Assembly: GCF_012927325.1 (NCBI RefSeq)
Contig: NZ_JABBGI010000003.1
Span: 180,814 to 244,813 of the forward strand
Source of the DNA: Chryseobacterium antibioticum
GTDB lineage: Bacteria > Bacteroidota > Bacteroidia > Flavobacteriales > Weeksellaceae
Direction of reading: 5' to 3'
DNA length: 64,000 nucleotides
Under the pieces are notes generated by a model. The model was given only the letters and a program-made list of their open reading frames with translations. It was not told the DNA's origin and did not search any database. Shown here piece by piece: positions 19,434-27,724 of this stretch (positions are counted from its first letter, which is position 1; each line of letters opens with the position of its first letter). A program made the translations under genes and the position numbers.

Positions 19434-20084
19434 ATGAAAAAATACCTATTAAGTTTTGCTTTAGCTTTTATGAGTTTAACAGCTTTCGCACAGGCAGATT
19501 ACGAAAAAATAATGACTGAAAAGATCGCTAAGATAGAAACGTGTAAAACCACAGAAGAGTTTCAAACGCTAGCAAACGATTTCCAAAGAATTGGCAGCAA
19601 AGAAAGCTCAAAATGGCTTCCTGCTTACTATGCCGCATTTTCTCAAATCCAAAAAGGAAGACTGATGATGAGAAACGGAAATATGCAGGAACTGGATGAA
19701 ACTTCTGAACAGGCGGATAAGTATTTAGCAACGGCTCAAAATCTTGCCGGCGCGGACAATGCGGAGATCCATTTGTTGAGAAAAATGGCCGCTTCTTTAA
19801 GAATGATGGTCAATCCGGCTCAGCGTTACATGACAGATGGAGCCAAAGCGACGGAAGAACTTGGTATTGCAGAGAAACTTGATCCTTCGAACCCGAGAAT
19901 AGCTCTTATTAAAGCAGAAGACATCTATTTTACACCTGAGCAGTACGGTGGAAGCAAGACCAAAGGCATGGAGCTGTTTAAGGAAGCACTGGCAAAATTT
20001 AATGCCTATAAACCTAAAACAGCCTTAGATCCGAATTGGGGCAAATCTGAAGCGGAATATTTCCTGAGTATGCAGACAAAATAA
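19434..20084 (+). CDS. Secreted helical (TPR-like) protein of unknown function
   Basis: This 216-residue protein has a clear signal peptide (MKKYLLSFALAFMSLTAFAQ). The mature part is helical with TPR-like spacing (for example AEKLDPSNPRIALIKAEDIYF). It follows the TonB receptor by 82 nt with no terminator seen between them, so the two may share a transcript, possibly with a role in the same uptake function. I do not recognise a characterised homologue. Confidence 0.8.
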   Translation: MKKYLLSFALAFMSLTAFAQADYEKIMTEKIAKIETCKTTEEFQTLANDFQRIGSKESSKWLPAYYAAFSQIQKGRLMMRNGNMQELDETSEQADKYLATAQNLAGADNAEIHLLRKMAASLRMMVNPAQRYMTDGAKATEELGIAEKLDPSNPRIALIKAEDIYFTPEQYGGSKTKGMELFKEALAKFNAYKPKTALDPNWGKSEAEYFLSMQTK

Positions 20085-20095
20085 TAACGAAATCC

Positions 20096-20124
20096 AAGCC
20101 TCCCTTACTGGAAGGCTTTTTTTA
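20096..20124 (+). terminator. Terminator after the receptor operon
   Basis: Stem AAGCCTCC / GGAAGGCTT with a one-base bulge and a T7 tract, 12 nt after the stop at 20084 and just before the next operator. Confidence 0.75.
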
Positions 20125-20126
20125 TT

Positions 20127-20155
20127 CCATTCAGAAAGGAAAATAAGCCCTTCAG
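20127..20155 (+). promoter_or_regulatory. Putative LytTR operator upstream of the kinase operon
   Basis: Direct repeats CCATTCAG (20127-20134) and CCCTTCAG (20148-20155) with a 21-bp period. The second half starts 41 bp before the -7 box at 20189. This implies autoregulation of the LytS/LytTR system. Matches the sites at 17020 and 22654. Confidence 0.6.
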
Positions 20156-20167
20156 CAAAAAATAATT

Positions 20168-20196
20168 TTTGATCCCTTTATTAAAGACTAATTTTG
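20168..20196 (+). promoter_or_regulatory. Promoter of the histidine-kinase operon
   Basis: TTTG (20168-20171), 17 nt, TAATTTTG (20189-20196): a textbook flavobacterial -33/-7 pair. It ends 17 nt before the ATG at 20214 and overlaps an in-frame TTG at 20169, which rules that TTG out as the start. Confidence 0.75.
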
Positions 20197-20213
20197 AACC
20201 AAGAAAACAGATA

Positions 20214-21545
20214 ATGAAACGTAAAGGATTTATCATTTTATTTTGGGTATCGTTGGGAACAGCGCTATTTTTCTTCTTATTTTTCACAAAAGAGAAGAAT
20301 TTCTACAATTTTTTGATCACACTGCTGATCTCTACCATGTATTCTTTTGTTCTTGGATTCGGAAATGCTTTTATTAATGATTTTCTCAACAAGAAGTTTC
20401 CATGGTCGGAAACCACTAGAATAAGGACTGCTTTAAGTGTTGTTTCTATTATTACAGGAAATTTTATTCTAGTCTATTTCTGCAACTATATCAACTATGT
20501 CGAGATTCAGAAAGTGGCTACAACAGAAGCTTTTTTTTCCAAAGAATATGCTACGACCAACTGGTTCATGATCAATATCGCTCTTCTGATCTCTGCATTT
20601 CTTCATGCAAAAGGATTCATGGAAGAACTGAAGAAAACGTCCAGAAAAGAAGTGGTGGAACAGAAGTTGATCGCCAAGTCGGCCAATGCACAGTTTGAAA
20701 GTCTGAAAAACCAGCTGGATCCCCATTTTCTTTTTAATTCCTTAAACGTATTGAGCTCTCTGATTGATGAAAACCCCAATCAGGCACAGAAGTTTACTGC
20801 TTCAATGTCAAAGATTTACCGGTATGTACTTGAACAGAAAGATAAAGAGCTGGTAACGGTGGAAGACGAGATCGAATTTGCAAAAACATATTGTGATCTT
20901 TTGAAAACCAGATTTGAAGACAGTGTAGATTTCATTTTTGATGTTAAAAAAGAAGAGTACAGAAGATATGTAGTGCCATTATCGCTTCAGCTTTTACTGG
21001 AAAACTGCATCAAACATAATTTTGCCACTTCTTCAAGACCTTTGGTTATCAAAATATTCTCGGATAACGATACGCTCTGTATTGAAAATAACCTTCAGGC
21101 AAGAGAAAAGATGAAAGAAAGTGCGGGAATAGGGTTGGCGAATATTGTTCAACGTTATGCCCTTCTTACCAGGAAGAATGTTTTTATTGAAAAATCGGAG
21201 GATTATTTTAAAGTAAAAGTTCCGATATTATCCAGTAAGCCAAACAATATCAGTGCAAAGACCGATGATGAAAGCGGGTCCTACGAAAAAGCGAAGAAAC
21301 GGGTAAAGGAATTAAAAAGCTTTTATGGCAATCTAATTTCCTACTGCACAATAATCCCTTTTTTGATCATTTTAAACCTGATTATTTCTCCTAAAAACTT
21401 GTGGTTTTATTTTCCCATGTTAGGATGGGGAATTGGTGTGATTTCCCATGCATTTCAGGTTTTTGGAGTAGGAGAGTCCTGGAAAGAAAGGAAGATCCGG
21501 GAAATTATGGACAAACAAAAAAACAGAAATAATGGAAACTTCTGA
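20214..21545 (+). CDS. LytS-type sensor histidine kinase with C-terminal 2TM domain
   Basis: This 443-residue kinase has four predicted membrane helices in the first 135 residues. The His_kinase domain follows, with phospho-acceptor His171 in QLDPHFLFNSLNVL, N-box LLENCIKHN near 262-270 and GIGLANIVQRY near 305-315. After it comes a second membrane unit (about 357-436), a 2TM domain that closely matches the free-standing protein at 22766 (same KRVKEL, FYGNL, LWFY and PMLGWGIG segments). The partner is probably the LytTR regulator at 23418. It overlaps the next gene by 14 nt. Signal unknown. Confidence 0.92.
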   Translation: MKRKGFIILFWVSLGTALFFFLFFTKEKNFYNFLITLLISTMYSFVLGFGNAFINDFLNKKFPWSETTRIRTALSVVSIITGNFILVYFCNYINYVEIQKVATTEAFFSKEYATTNWFMINIALLISAFLHAKGFMEELKKTSRKEVVEQKLIAKSANAQFESLKNQLDPHFLFNSLNVLSSLIDENPNQAQKFTASMSKIYRYVLEQKDKELVTVEDEIEFAKTYCDLLKTRFEDSVDFIFDVKKEEYRRYVVPLSLQLLLENCIKHNFATSSRPLVIKIFSDNDTLCIENNLQAREKMKESAGIGLANIVQRYALLTRKNVFIEKSEDYFKVKVPILSSKPNNISAKTDDESGSYEKAKKRVKELKSFYGNLISYCTIIPFLIILNLIISPKNLWFYFPMLGWGIGVISHAFQVFGVGESWKERKIREIMDKQKNRNNGNF

Positions 21546-21834
21546 TGAAAACAATATCCGCTATGAGCAGGCGAGAAGACAGGTCGATCGGTTAAGAGGA
21601 TTTTACAGTCATTTATTTGCATATGTAGCTGTAAATGCTATGATTGTAGTCTATAATATGAAGCATTTGGAACCGGGAGAGAGCTATTTCCAGTTCAAAA
21701 ACTTCTTTACGGCAACCTTTTGGGGAATTGGACTGGTGGCTCATGCGATAGCTATTTATTTACCTCATATTGGCATTATAAGAGACTGGGAGGAAAAGCA
21801 AATCAGGAAACTCATGGAGAAAAAGAAAAAGTAA
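21532..21834 (+). CDS. 2TM-domain protein A
   Basis: This 100-residue protein begins inside the kinase gene (14-nt overlap). Its layout is a basic amphipathic start (YEQARRQVDRLRGFYSHL), two membrane helices joined by a short loop, and a charged end (RDWEEKQIRKLMEKKKK). This is the 2TM family (PF13239 type), function unknown. Translational coupling suggests it works with the kinase. Confidence 0.85.
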   Translation: METSDENNIRYEQARRQVDRLRGFYSHLFAYVAVNAMIVVYNMKHLEPGESYFQFKNFFTATFWGIGLVAHAIAIYLPHIGIIRDWEEKQIRKLMEKKKK

Positions 21835-21894
21835 ATGGTTCCGAAATGATCAATTTCAATAGTCTATGGACTTTTTAATCTTAAAAATACAGAT

Positions 21895-22464
21895 ATGCAC
21901 TTTCTACAAATCTTATTTTCCATTTCAATGGCAGCTTGGTTTATTACTGAGATTTTCTACAAAAATATGTTGAAATCCGGTAAAGAAGACAAGAAGGACA
22001 AAGATAAGTCTACCCTCAATATTTTGTGGATGGCGATTCCATTCTCTATTGCGGCTTCGGTATCGATATCTTACATCGCGAGATTTCCTATTGCCAAAGG
22101 AGTCTGGATTCTATATTTGGGTGAAGCTTGTATTCTTATTGGTATTATTTTTAGACTGATCATCATCAGGTCTTTAGGTAAATATTTTACGGTTGATGTA
22201 ACGATAAAAGAGGATCACCAGATCAAAAAAGAAGGGTTTTACAAATATTTAAGACATCCTTCCTATGCGTTTTCTCTCCTGACTTCTTTAGGTTTAGGTC
22301 TGTATCTTAATAACTGGGTTTCACTAATTCTGGCTTTCCTGCCACCTTTTTTTGCTTTCATTTACCGGATTAAAATCGAAGAAGAGGCTCTGGTGGAAAA
22401 ATTTGGGGAGGAATACCTGGAATACAGAAAAAAGACCAAAAAACTCATCCCTTTCATTTACTGA
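21895..22464 (+). CDS. ICMT/PEMT-like membrane methyltransferase
   Basis: This 189-residue integral membrane protein has about four or five helices. The C-terminal signature RHPSYAFSLL, followed by EEEALVEKFGEEYLEYRKKT, is that of isoprenylcysteine carboxyl methyltransferase-like proteins, where the His and the EE pair contribute to SAM binding. The bacterial substrate is not known and could be a lipid or thiol/phenol compound. It sits 60 nt after 2TM protein A in the kinase operon. Confidence 0.85.
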   Translation: MHFLQILFSISMAAWFITEIFYKNMLKSGKEDKKDKDKSTLNILWMAIPFSIAASVSISYIARFPIAKGVWILYLGEACILIGIIFRLIIIRSLGKYFTVDVTIKEDHQIKKEGFYKYLRHPSYAFSLLTSLGLGLYLNNWVSLILAFLPPFFAFIYRIKIEEEALVEKFGEEYLEYRKKTKKLIPFIY

Positions 22465-22653
22465 TTTCCTTTTTCAAAAACCAACCATTCCAACGCAACG
22501 ACCTGTGTCATCTGCATGATCTGCGCAAGATCAAAGAGAATGATAGGTATCTTGGCTAAACACAAAGGCGCAAGGATTGTATCTGTAATGCAATTGAGAA
22601 ACGAAAAAATCTGTCTTTCTTTTATTCCAATAACTGCTAAACCAACCTTTTTA

Positions 22654-22682
22654 CCATTCAGGAAGCATATTCTACCACTCGG
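22654..22682 (+). promoter_or_regulatory. Putative LytTR operator upstream of 2TM protein B
   Basis: Direct repeats CCATTCAG (22654-22661) and CCACTCGG (22675-22682), 21-bp period; both are preceded by TA. The second half begins 42 bp before the -7 box. TACCACTCGG is close to the E. coli BtsR half-site ACC[GA]CT[CT]A. An inverted CCACTC...GAGTGG pair (22675-22700) overlaps it. Confidence 0.6.
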
Positions 22683-22692
22683 TCATATAAAG

Positions 22693-22724
22693 TTGAGTGG
22701 AGGCTCATTTGTGGCCTACCTTTG
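22693..22724 (+). promoter_or_regulatory. Promoter of 2TM protein B operon
   Basis: TTG (22693-22695), 21 nt, TACCTTTG (22717-22724), followed by a leader of about 35 nt to the ATG at 22766. Confidence 0.65.
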
Positions 22725-22765
22725 ATTTAACAAAAAAGACAAACTAACCTTTAAAAATTAAAATT

Positions 22766-23062
22766 ATGGAAACAAAAGGATACACAAAAGAGACATTAGC
22801 GTATGAAAAAGCGTCAAAAAGAGTAAAAGAACTGAAAGGATTCTATGGAAATCTTACCTCATACTGTCTTGTAATTCCTTTCTTAGCAGCCCTGAATCTT
22901 ATAACATCTCCCGGACATTTATGGTTCTACTGGCCAATGCTGGGATGGGGAATAGGAATTGTAGCTCATGCCGTGAATGTTTTCGGGATCGGAAAAGAGT
23001 GGGAAGAAAGAAAAATCAATGAGCTGATGGATCAGGAAAGAAAAAATACCAAAACATTATAG
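22766..23062 (+). CDS. 2TM-domain protein B
   Basis: This 98-residue protein is nearly the same as the C-terminal domain of the kinase at 20214: YEKASKRVKELKGFYGNL, a first helix, LWFYWPMLGWGIG, a second helix, then EWEERKINELMD. The similarity points to a recent duplication or fusion. It has its own promoter and operator, so it is probably a regulated output or modulator of the kinase. Function unproven. Confidence 0.87.
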   Translation: METKGYTKETLAYEKASKRVKELKGFYGNLTSYCLVIPFLAALNLITSPGHLWFYWPMLGWGIGIVAHAVNVFGIGKEWEERKINELMDQERKNTKTL

Positions 23063-23086
23063 TAACCTTAAAAAACAATAATAATC

Positions 23087-23362
23087 ATGAATTACGATAG
23101 CGCATACGAAAGAGTCAGCCAACTGAAAAAGTTTTACAAGAGTCTTCTTTGGTTTGGAATAGTGGCCGGAATTATATTCTTTGATGATATTTTTGAAGAG
23201 GGAACAATCAATTTCTCTTTATTCAACGGATCTATTATTCTTGTAATCTGGGGTATTATTTTGACGGTAAAAGCCGTGAAATTATTTCTTTTAGATGCAG
23301 AATGGGAAAACGATATCATAGAAAAGGAAATGAGAAAAAGTAAAAAGAAGATAGATTTTTAA
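23087..23362 (+). CDS. 2TM-domain protein C
   Basis: This 91-residue protein has the same plan as the other 2TM proteins: YDSAYERVSQLKKFYKSLLW, two helices, then AEWENDIIEKEMRKSKKK. It is the most diverged of the four. It follows protein B by 24 nt, and the LytTR regulator starts 55 nt downstream, so all three may be one transcript. Confidence 0.82.
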   Translation: MNYDSAYERVSQLKKFYKSLLWFGIVAGIIFFDDIFEEGTINFSLFNGSIILVIWGIILTVKAVKLFLLDAEWENDIIEKEMRKSKKKIDF

Positions 23363-23417
23363 GCTGTTTATTTTTTATCTAATTTTATTCCCGATTTAAA
23401 CTAAAAACTGTCACTCA

Positions 23418-24161
23418 ATGATCAAGACTGTCATTATCGAAGATGAAAAACCTGCTTCAAGAAAACTGGAAAGAATGTTGAGTCATTTTCCTGAAATAGA
23501 AGTGGTTGCCAAAATAGAGTCGGTAGAAGAAGGAGTTGCCTGGTTTTCTGAAAATGAGCACCCGCAGCTGATCTTTTCAGACATCGTGCTGGGAGACGGC
23601 CTGTCTTTCGATATTTTTGAAAAAGTACCAACCAAAGGGTTTATTATTTATACGACAGCTTTTGACCAGTATACTTTAAAAGCCTTTAAGCTGAACAGCA
23701 TCGATTACCTTCTGAAACCTATTCTGGAAGAAGATCTTTCAGGTGCGGTGGAAAAGTTTAAATCATTCATTCCATTCAATAATACAGCTGGTTCTGAAGA
23801 TATTAAACAGCTGATCAGAAAAGAAAAATCTACCCTTTCAAGGGTTTTGGTCAAGATCGGATATAACCTGAAAATTGTTCAGACACAGGAAATAAGCTGT
23901 TTTTTCAGTGAAAATAAGATTGTCTATCTTCAGACGGAAGAGCGTGTTTATCCTTCGGATTTTACACTGGATGAGCTGGAAGATATTCTGGAAGAAAAGA
24001 AATTTTTCCGGGTTAATAGACAGTTTATCATCAACTCAGATTATATAAAAAACATTCATACTTCACCGTATTACAAAGTTGATATGGAATTTCAGCCAAG
24101 CGAAGAAATTACGGTCAGCAGAGATCGGGTGAAGGATTTTAAAGAATGGCTGTTGGGGTAG
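23418..24161 (+). CDS. LytTR-family response regulator
   Basis: This 247-residue protein has a receiver domain (1 to about 120: acidic pocket E8-D9, phospho-acceptor Asp55, Thr80, Lys100) and a LytTR DNA-binding domain (about 140-247; FFRVNRQFIINSDYIKNI). LytTR proteins bind paired direct repeats one or two helical turns apart. The three 21-bp-period repeats found upstream of 17108, 20214 and 22766 are candidate sites. The cognate kinase is probably the one at 20214. Confidence 0.94.
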   Translation: MIKTVIIEDEKPASRKLERMLSHFPEIEVVAKIESVEEGVAWFSENEHPQLIFSDIVLGDGLSFDIFEKVPTKGFIIYTTAFDQYTLKAFKLNSIDYLLKPILEEDLSGAVEKFKSFIPFNNTAGSEDIKQLIRKEKSTLSRVLVKIGYNLKIVQTQEISCFFSENKIVYLQTEERVYPSDFTLDELEDILEEKKFFRVNRQFIINSDYIKNIHTSPYYKVDMEFQPSEEITVSRDRVKDFKEWLLG

Positions 24162-24329
24162 AGTAAGATACTGGATTTCAGACATCAGATTTTTAGGTTG
24201 AGGCTAAGATTGAGACTGTTGTGCGAAGGTTGGAATAGTAAAATATTTTAAATAATATCCCATAACCCGAAACACGCACTCAAAACTCTCTCTCTCCAAT
24301 ACCCTCAAACTCTCAGGCCTGAACCGCGA

Positions 24330-25226
24330 TTACCTGTAATCAATCCTGTTAGACTCTGTGTCTTCAAGCTGTTTTATAATAGATTGAGGAATCTCATCAC
24401 TGTCAATAGGAAAGCTGATAGAGTCAGAAATAAACGTTTTTCTATCTGCTTTCTGAAATATCTCGAACAGAGCGATAGGCTCTTGATTAAAACTGATACA
24501 CGTACTTATAAAATGCACCTCATGGAGCTTATATTCTGGATTTTTAAGCTTTTCCTTGATATCTTTTATCCTTGAGATAAAATGTCTCTGGCGAATAAAT
24601 GTATTGCTGTTCATAATGATGAACACATAATCTGAATATGCTGTTACTTTTCCGAAATACTTATGATGATCGCCACCGCTTCTTTCGATGAGATATTCAC
24701 CGGAAGTTTCAGACTTATAGATTTCCATTGCAGACCGCCATATTCTTTCATCCCTTGCCGCCAGAGGCTTTTCAGGTAGATTTCTATTGTAGGAATACCA
24801 GCAACCCACCAAACGGTCTAAAAGTGCCGTATTCTGCTTCACATTATTCATATCTATCCTGAGATCATTGAAATTGAATGCTTCCGTGTTGGAATTAATG
24901 AAATCAATATAACTGGAATATCCTAGGACTTTCACGATCTGGCTTAATTTAGCAAGATTGGGTCTGCTTAAAACAGCATTTTCGTTCTGTTTGTATTTCT
25001 TTAATTTGTTGATAATCAAATGTTCATAAAGGTAGTTAGACCCCAGAAGATCCGGCTCCTTTCTGATCCCTTTTTCAGAATGATCATTGATAATCAGGTC
25101 GTTGATTTCCGCGCTGATGTACGACCATTCTGTTTTTGTGACTCCTTCCCAATGATTTTTCTTCAAAAAATGCTGACTTAAGAAGTTCATCAGTTTCTCA
25201 AGATGCTGAATGTCTTCGTTTTTCAT
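24330..25226 (-). CDS. Hypothetical protein
   Basis: This 298-residue, mostly charged cytoplasmic protein has no signal or membrane helices. The N-terminal half is helical; the C-terminal half contains WYSYNRNLPEKPLA and alternating strand-like segments. I do not recognise a family. Some Bacteroidota proteins of this size combine a helical N-part with a domain that reads out a ligand, but no motif supports a function. It is divergent from the Gly/Cys-rich protein at 25342. Confidence 0.75.
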   Translation of the reverse strand: MKNEDIQHLEKLMNFLSQHFLKKNHWEGVTKTEWSYISAEINDLIINDHSEKGIRKEPDLLGSNYLYEHLIINKLKKYKQNENAVLSRPNLAKLSQIVKVLGYSSYIDFINSNTEAFNFNDLRIDMNNVKQNTALLDRLVGCWYSYNRNLPEKPLAARDERIWRSAMEIYKSETSGEYLIERSGGDHHKYFGKVTAYSDYVFIIMNSNTFIRQRHFISRIKDIKEKLKNPEYKLHEVHFISTCISFNQEPIALFEIFQKADRKTFISDSISFPIDSDEIPQSIIKQLEDTESNRIDYR

Positions 25227-25341
25227 CCCTTAATTTTTGTAAGACTAATATAAGATTTTTATACATCCAAATAAGACGCATGCAAGACTTTTATATTTTA
25301 AAATCCAATGATATTTGAGTAGAAAAATAAAAGTTAACACA

Positions 25342-26103
25342 ATGGAAACAACAATCTTATTAAAAGACGAAATCCTTTGGAACCGGATTCAGAATTTTTC
25401 AATGGATGCCCCGGATGCTGATTTTCCTTTTTCGAAAAAACTGGCCAGAGAAGAACGCTGGACATTAGATTTCGCTCAAAAAGCCATTCAGGAGTATAAA
25501 AAATTTGTTTACCTCTGCTGCATCCTTCCCAACGGAGCTTCTCCAAGCGAAACAGTAGACAAAGTATGGCATATGCACCTGATCTACACCCAGAATTACT
25601 GGGAAGAATTCTGCCCCCATATTTTAAAACGAACGCTTCATCATTATCCTTCGAAAGGTGGCCTTAAAGAAAAAAACAAACACCGGAACTGGTTTTCGGA
25701 TACTATGAAAAGCTATCACGAGATTTTTCAACAGGAGGCTCCTAAAGAGATCTGGTATGAAAAAGAGAAAAACGGATTCATGACAATTTGGCTGAAAAGA
25801 CTGAGAATCATTCCGTTATTGATGGTGCTTTTCATGATGTCATCATGTCTGGGAGAGGTTTTGGGAACACTGACTTTAGTCGCTTTACCCATAATCGTAA
25901 TATTCAGTTTCTTTTCCCTGATCTCCTTATTTCGGGGTGATAATGGTAGCATTATCGTTAAAAAGAAAGATGATGGCAGTGTAGGCGGAAGCGGTGATGG
26001 AGGAGGTTCCAGTTGCAGTGGAGGTGGAGAAGGAGGAGGAAGTGGCTGCAGTAGTGGCTGCGGTGGCGGTTGTGGGGGTTGCGGCGGAGGATGTGGCGGT
26101 TAA
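25342..26103 (+). CDS. GRDP-like membrane protein with Gly/Cys-rich tail
   Basis: This 253-residue protein has an N-terminal domain resembling glycine-rich domain-containing proteins (PSETVDKVWHMHLIYTQNYW, with conserved His and Trp). Two hydrophobic segments lie around 160-195, and the last 40 residues are almost only Gly, Cys and Ser, ending CGGCGGGCGG. Similar tails occur in bacterial TIGR04222-like membrane proteins. The Cys clusters could bind metal or form disulfides, but that is inference. A TTG at 25315 is in frame; ATG 25342 fits the family better. Possibly an operon with the next two genes. Confidence 0.82.
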   Translation: METTILLKDEILWNRIQNFSMDAPDADFPFSKKLAREERWTLDFAQKAIQEYKKFVYLCCILPNGASPSETVDKVWHMHLIYTQNYWEEFCPHILKRTLHHYPSKGGLKEKNKHRNWFSDTMKSYHEIFQQEAPKEIWYEKEKNGFMTIWLKRLRIIPLLMVLFMMSSCLGEVLGTLTLVALPIIVIFSFFSLISLFRGDNGSIIVKKKDDGSVGGSGDGGGSSCSGGGEGGGSGCSSGCGGGCGGCGGGCGG

Positions 26104-26115
26104 AAAGTGAAAACC

Positions 26116-26472
26116 ATGAAAAAGATATTAATATACATAGTCCCGGTAATGATAAGCATGATTTGGCTTGTTCTTACGCACGAGACCTATAATCCAATCT
26201 CTTTGAAAGGACCGGAATTTCTAAAGTTTTATGTAATGCTTCTGCTTGGTTTTTATCTTTCCGCAATCATCCTGAAATCATTGAAAGAAGGCCCTTCAAA
26301 AATAACTTTTTACTTTATGATGTTCATTCTGATGATAGGAATCGTGAAACTGATTAAAGGATTAATGATAGGAAAACCGGTTGGGTATCTTATTGTGCTC
26401 TTGATTATACAAGGTATTGTGATTCTATACCAATCCAGTTCAAGAGTAAATATCAAACAGAAAGAGATCTGA
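26116..26472 (+). CDS. Small membrane protein
   Basis: This 118-residue protein has about four hydrophobic helices with few charges between them. The ATG at 26116 is used; an in-frame GTG at 26107 would add three residues. It lies 12 nt after the Gly/Cys-rich gene and 5 nt before the next gene, so the three are likely one unit. Family not recognised. Confidence 0.75.
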   Translation: MKKILIYIVPVMISMIWLVLTHETYNPISLKGPEFLKFYVMLLLGFYLSAIILKSLKEGPSKITFYFMMFILMIGIVKLIKGLMIGKPVGYLIVLLIIQGIVILYQSSSRVNIKQKEI

Positions 26473-26477
26473 ACCAG

Positions 26478-27299
26478 ATGATAAAAAATAATATGATGAC
26501 CAGAAAATTTACAGAAAAAGAGAGGAATATCTTGTATGAGAATATTCCTCTGCAAAAACAGGGTGATGAAGTGAGTTGGGAGACGTTTGTCTTCATCATT
26601 TTAAACATCGTGTTTTCTGTACTCATTTTTAAAACGATTCTCTATGATTATAACCCTTTTTTACCGGGAGGAGACTTTCCGGTTTGGGTTTCCATTATCT
26701 ATATTTTTATAATGCTCATACCCGTTATTGTAATTCCTTTTTTGCTGACTAATTTTATACTAAGGGTAATAAGGGATATCATAGTGTATTCACGGTATCG
26801 GAAATATGCTGCAGAATATGCATTTGATTCTGATAAAATAGAAATTTTTCAGGGAAAAGACGAGGAAGACTTTATTATACAGATTCCCAATGCTAAAGAA
26901 GAAAAAATAGAAATAAAGATCTTCCTGAAAATAACAATAGAATATGCCGTGCAAAAAGATTTCCAGAAAGAAATTGGAAACTATGGGAAGGTAGATTCAG
27001 AAAAGATTGATATCCCTCTTCATGAGATTCTGAGGATTCTTGGCGCTAAAAATTTTAACAGAAAAGCTGATGTAAGACTAAAAGATTTTTCCACCAATGT
27101 AAAACTTGATTCTAATAAGGAAATGTACTATTTCCGTGATTTTCTGAAGACAAAATACAATCTCGTTTATGCTCTGAAAAATAAAGAATTGCTTTTTATC
27201 AATTTCTATGGCGATGATATTATACAGGATATCGATATTGTTGTGAAAGACGTAGAAAGTAAGGTTGAATACTATTATGATGAAGATCGGTTATTATAA
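26478..27299 (+). CDS. Membrane protein of unknown function
   Basis: This 273-residue protein has two or three membrane helices between about 30 and 100, followed by a soluble charged domain (about 110-273) rich in Lys, Glu and Asp with alternating strands. No motif recognised. The first Met is followed by others at residues 6 and 7 (MIKNNMMTRKF), so the start is uncertain by up to six codons. Last gene of the 25342-27299 group. Confidence 0.75.
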   Translation: MIKNNMMTRKFTEKERNILYENIPLQKQGDEVSWETFVFIILNIVFSVLIFKTILYDYNPFLPGGDFPVWVSIIYIFIMLIPVIVIPFLLTNFILRVIRDIIVYSRYRKYAAEYAFDSDKIEIFQGKDEEDFIIQIPNAKEEKIEIKIFLKITIEYAVQKDFQKEIGNYGKVDSEKIDIPLHEILRILGAKNFNRKADVRLKDFSTNVKLDSNKEMYYFRDFLKTKYNLVYALKNKELLFINFYGDDIIQDIDIVVKDVESKVEYYYDEDRLL

Positions 27300-27387
27300 A
27301 TATAGCAGACATTATTGTCACTGTGATTTTTATATCAACTGAATTCAAGCATAAGATGAAGAGGTAATAGCTTCCTGAAAAAAGAAA

Positions 27388-27410
27388 CCCGAAACAAAAA
27401 ATGCTTCGGG
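27388..27410. terminator. Hairpin between 26478 gene and 27437 gene
   Basis: Stem CCCGAA/TTCGGG with an A-rich loop, flanked by AAA on the left and ATTTTAT on the right. It could serve both convergent genes. Confidence 0.55.
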
Positions 27411-27436
27411 ATTTTATAAATATCAATTAAAATGAT

Positions 27437-27643
27437 TTAATTTTTCTGTTCTTCTTTTACAGGCTTGTAGCCGTATTTACGGACCATGACAGACGTGATG
27501 ACCGCTAGGATTAGAGTAGCTGCCATATTGGATGGTTCCGGATGTACAATAACCTGATAGAGATTATAGCCCAAAACGGCACTTACAACAGGAATTAAAA
27601 TAAGGTTGACAAAAGTGTACTGGTTTTTTGAAGTCGTTTTCAT
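27437..27643 (-). CDS. Small membrane protein
   Basis: This 68-residue protein has two hydrophobic helices (about 12-28 and 39-54) and a basic tail ending KPVKEEQKN. It lies alone between a convergent gene and mnmA. Family and role are not recognised; the frame is accepted because the codon use and membrane layout look coherent. Confidence 0.65.
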   Translation of the reverse strand: MKTTSKNQYTFVNLILIPVVSAVLGYNLYQVIVHPEPSNMAATLILAVITSVMVRKYGYKPVKEEQKN

Positions 27644-27724
27644 AGTGATATTTTTTATTGTTATTTACCTAGTAAGTCTAACAACTCAAAATTCGTTACA
27701 GAAAATTTTCAAAAAACTTTTTCG

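Larger units (their letters stand above)
22465..22765. other. Intergenic regulatory region upstream of 2TM protein B
   Basis: This 301-nt stretch contains the direct-repeat operator (22654-22682) and the promoter (22693-22724). The first 180 nt contain no recognisable gene; a 69-codon plus frame (22516-22725) overlaps the operator and promoter and is not credible. A CAAAGGCGCAAGG segment at 22562 resembles, inverted, one at about 4684. Confidence 0.5.

Noticed and set aside
20169..20213. Upstream TTG start for the histidine kinase
   Set aside because: The TTG lies inside the -33 element of a textbook promoter, so it would not be transcribed.
22516..22725. 69-codon plus-strand frame between the methyltransferase and 2TM protein B genes
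   Set aside because: It covers the operator and promoter, has no family pattern and no initiation context.
24162..24329. Possible small gene or RNA between the LytTR regulator and the 24330 gene
   Set aside because: 168 nt of low-complexity sequence between convergent genes; no start with a coherent frame, no hairpin with T-run.
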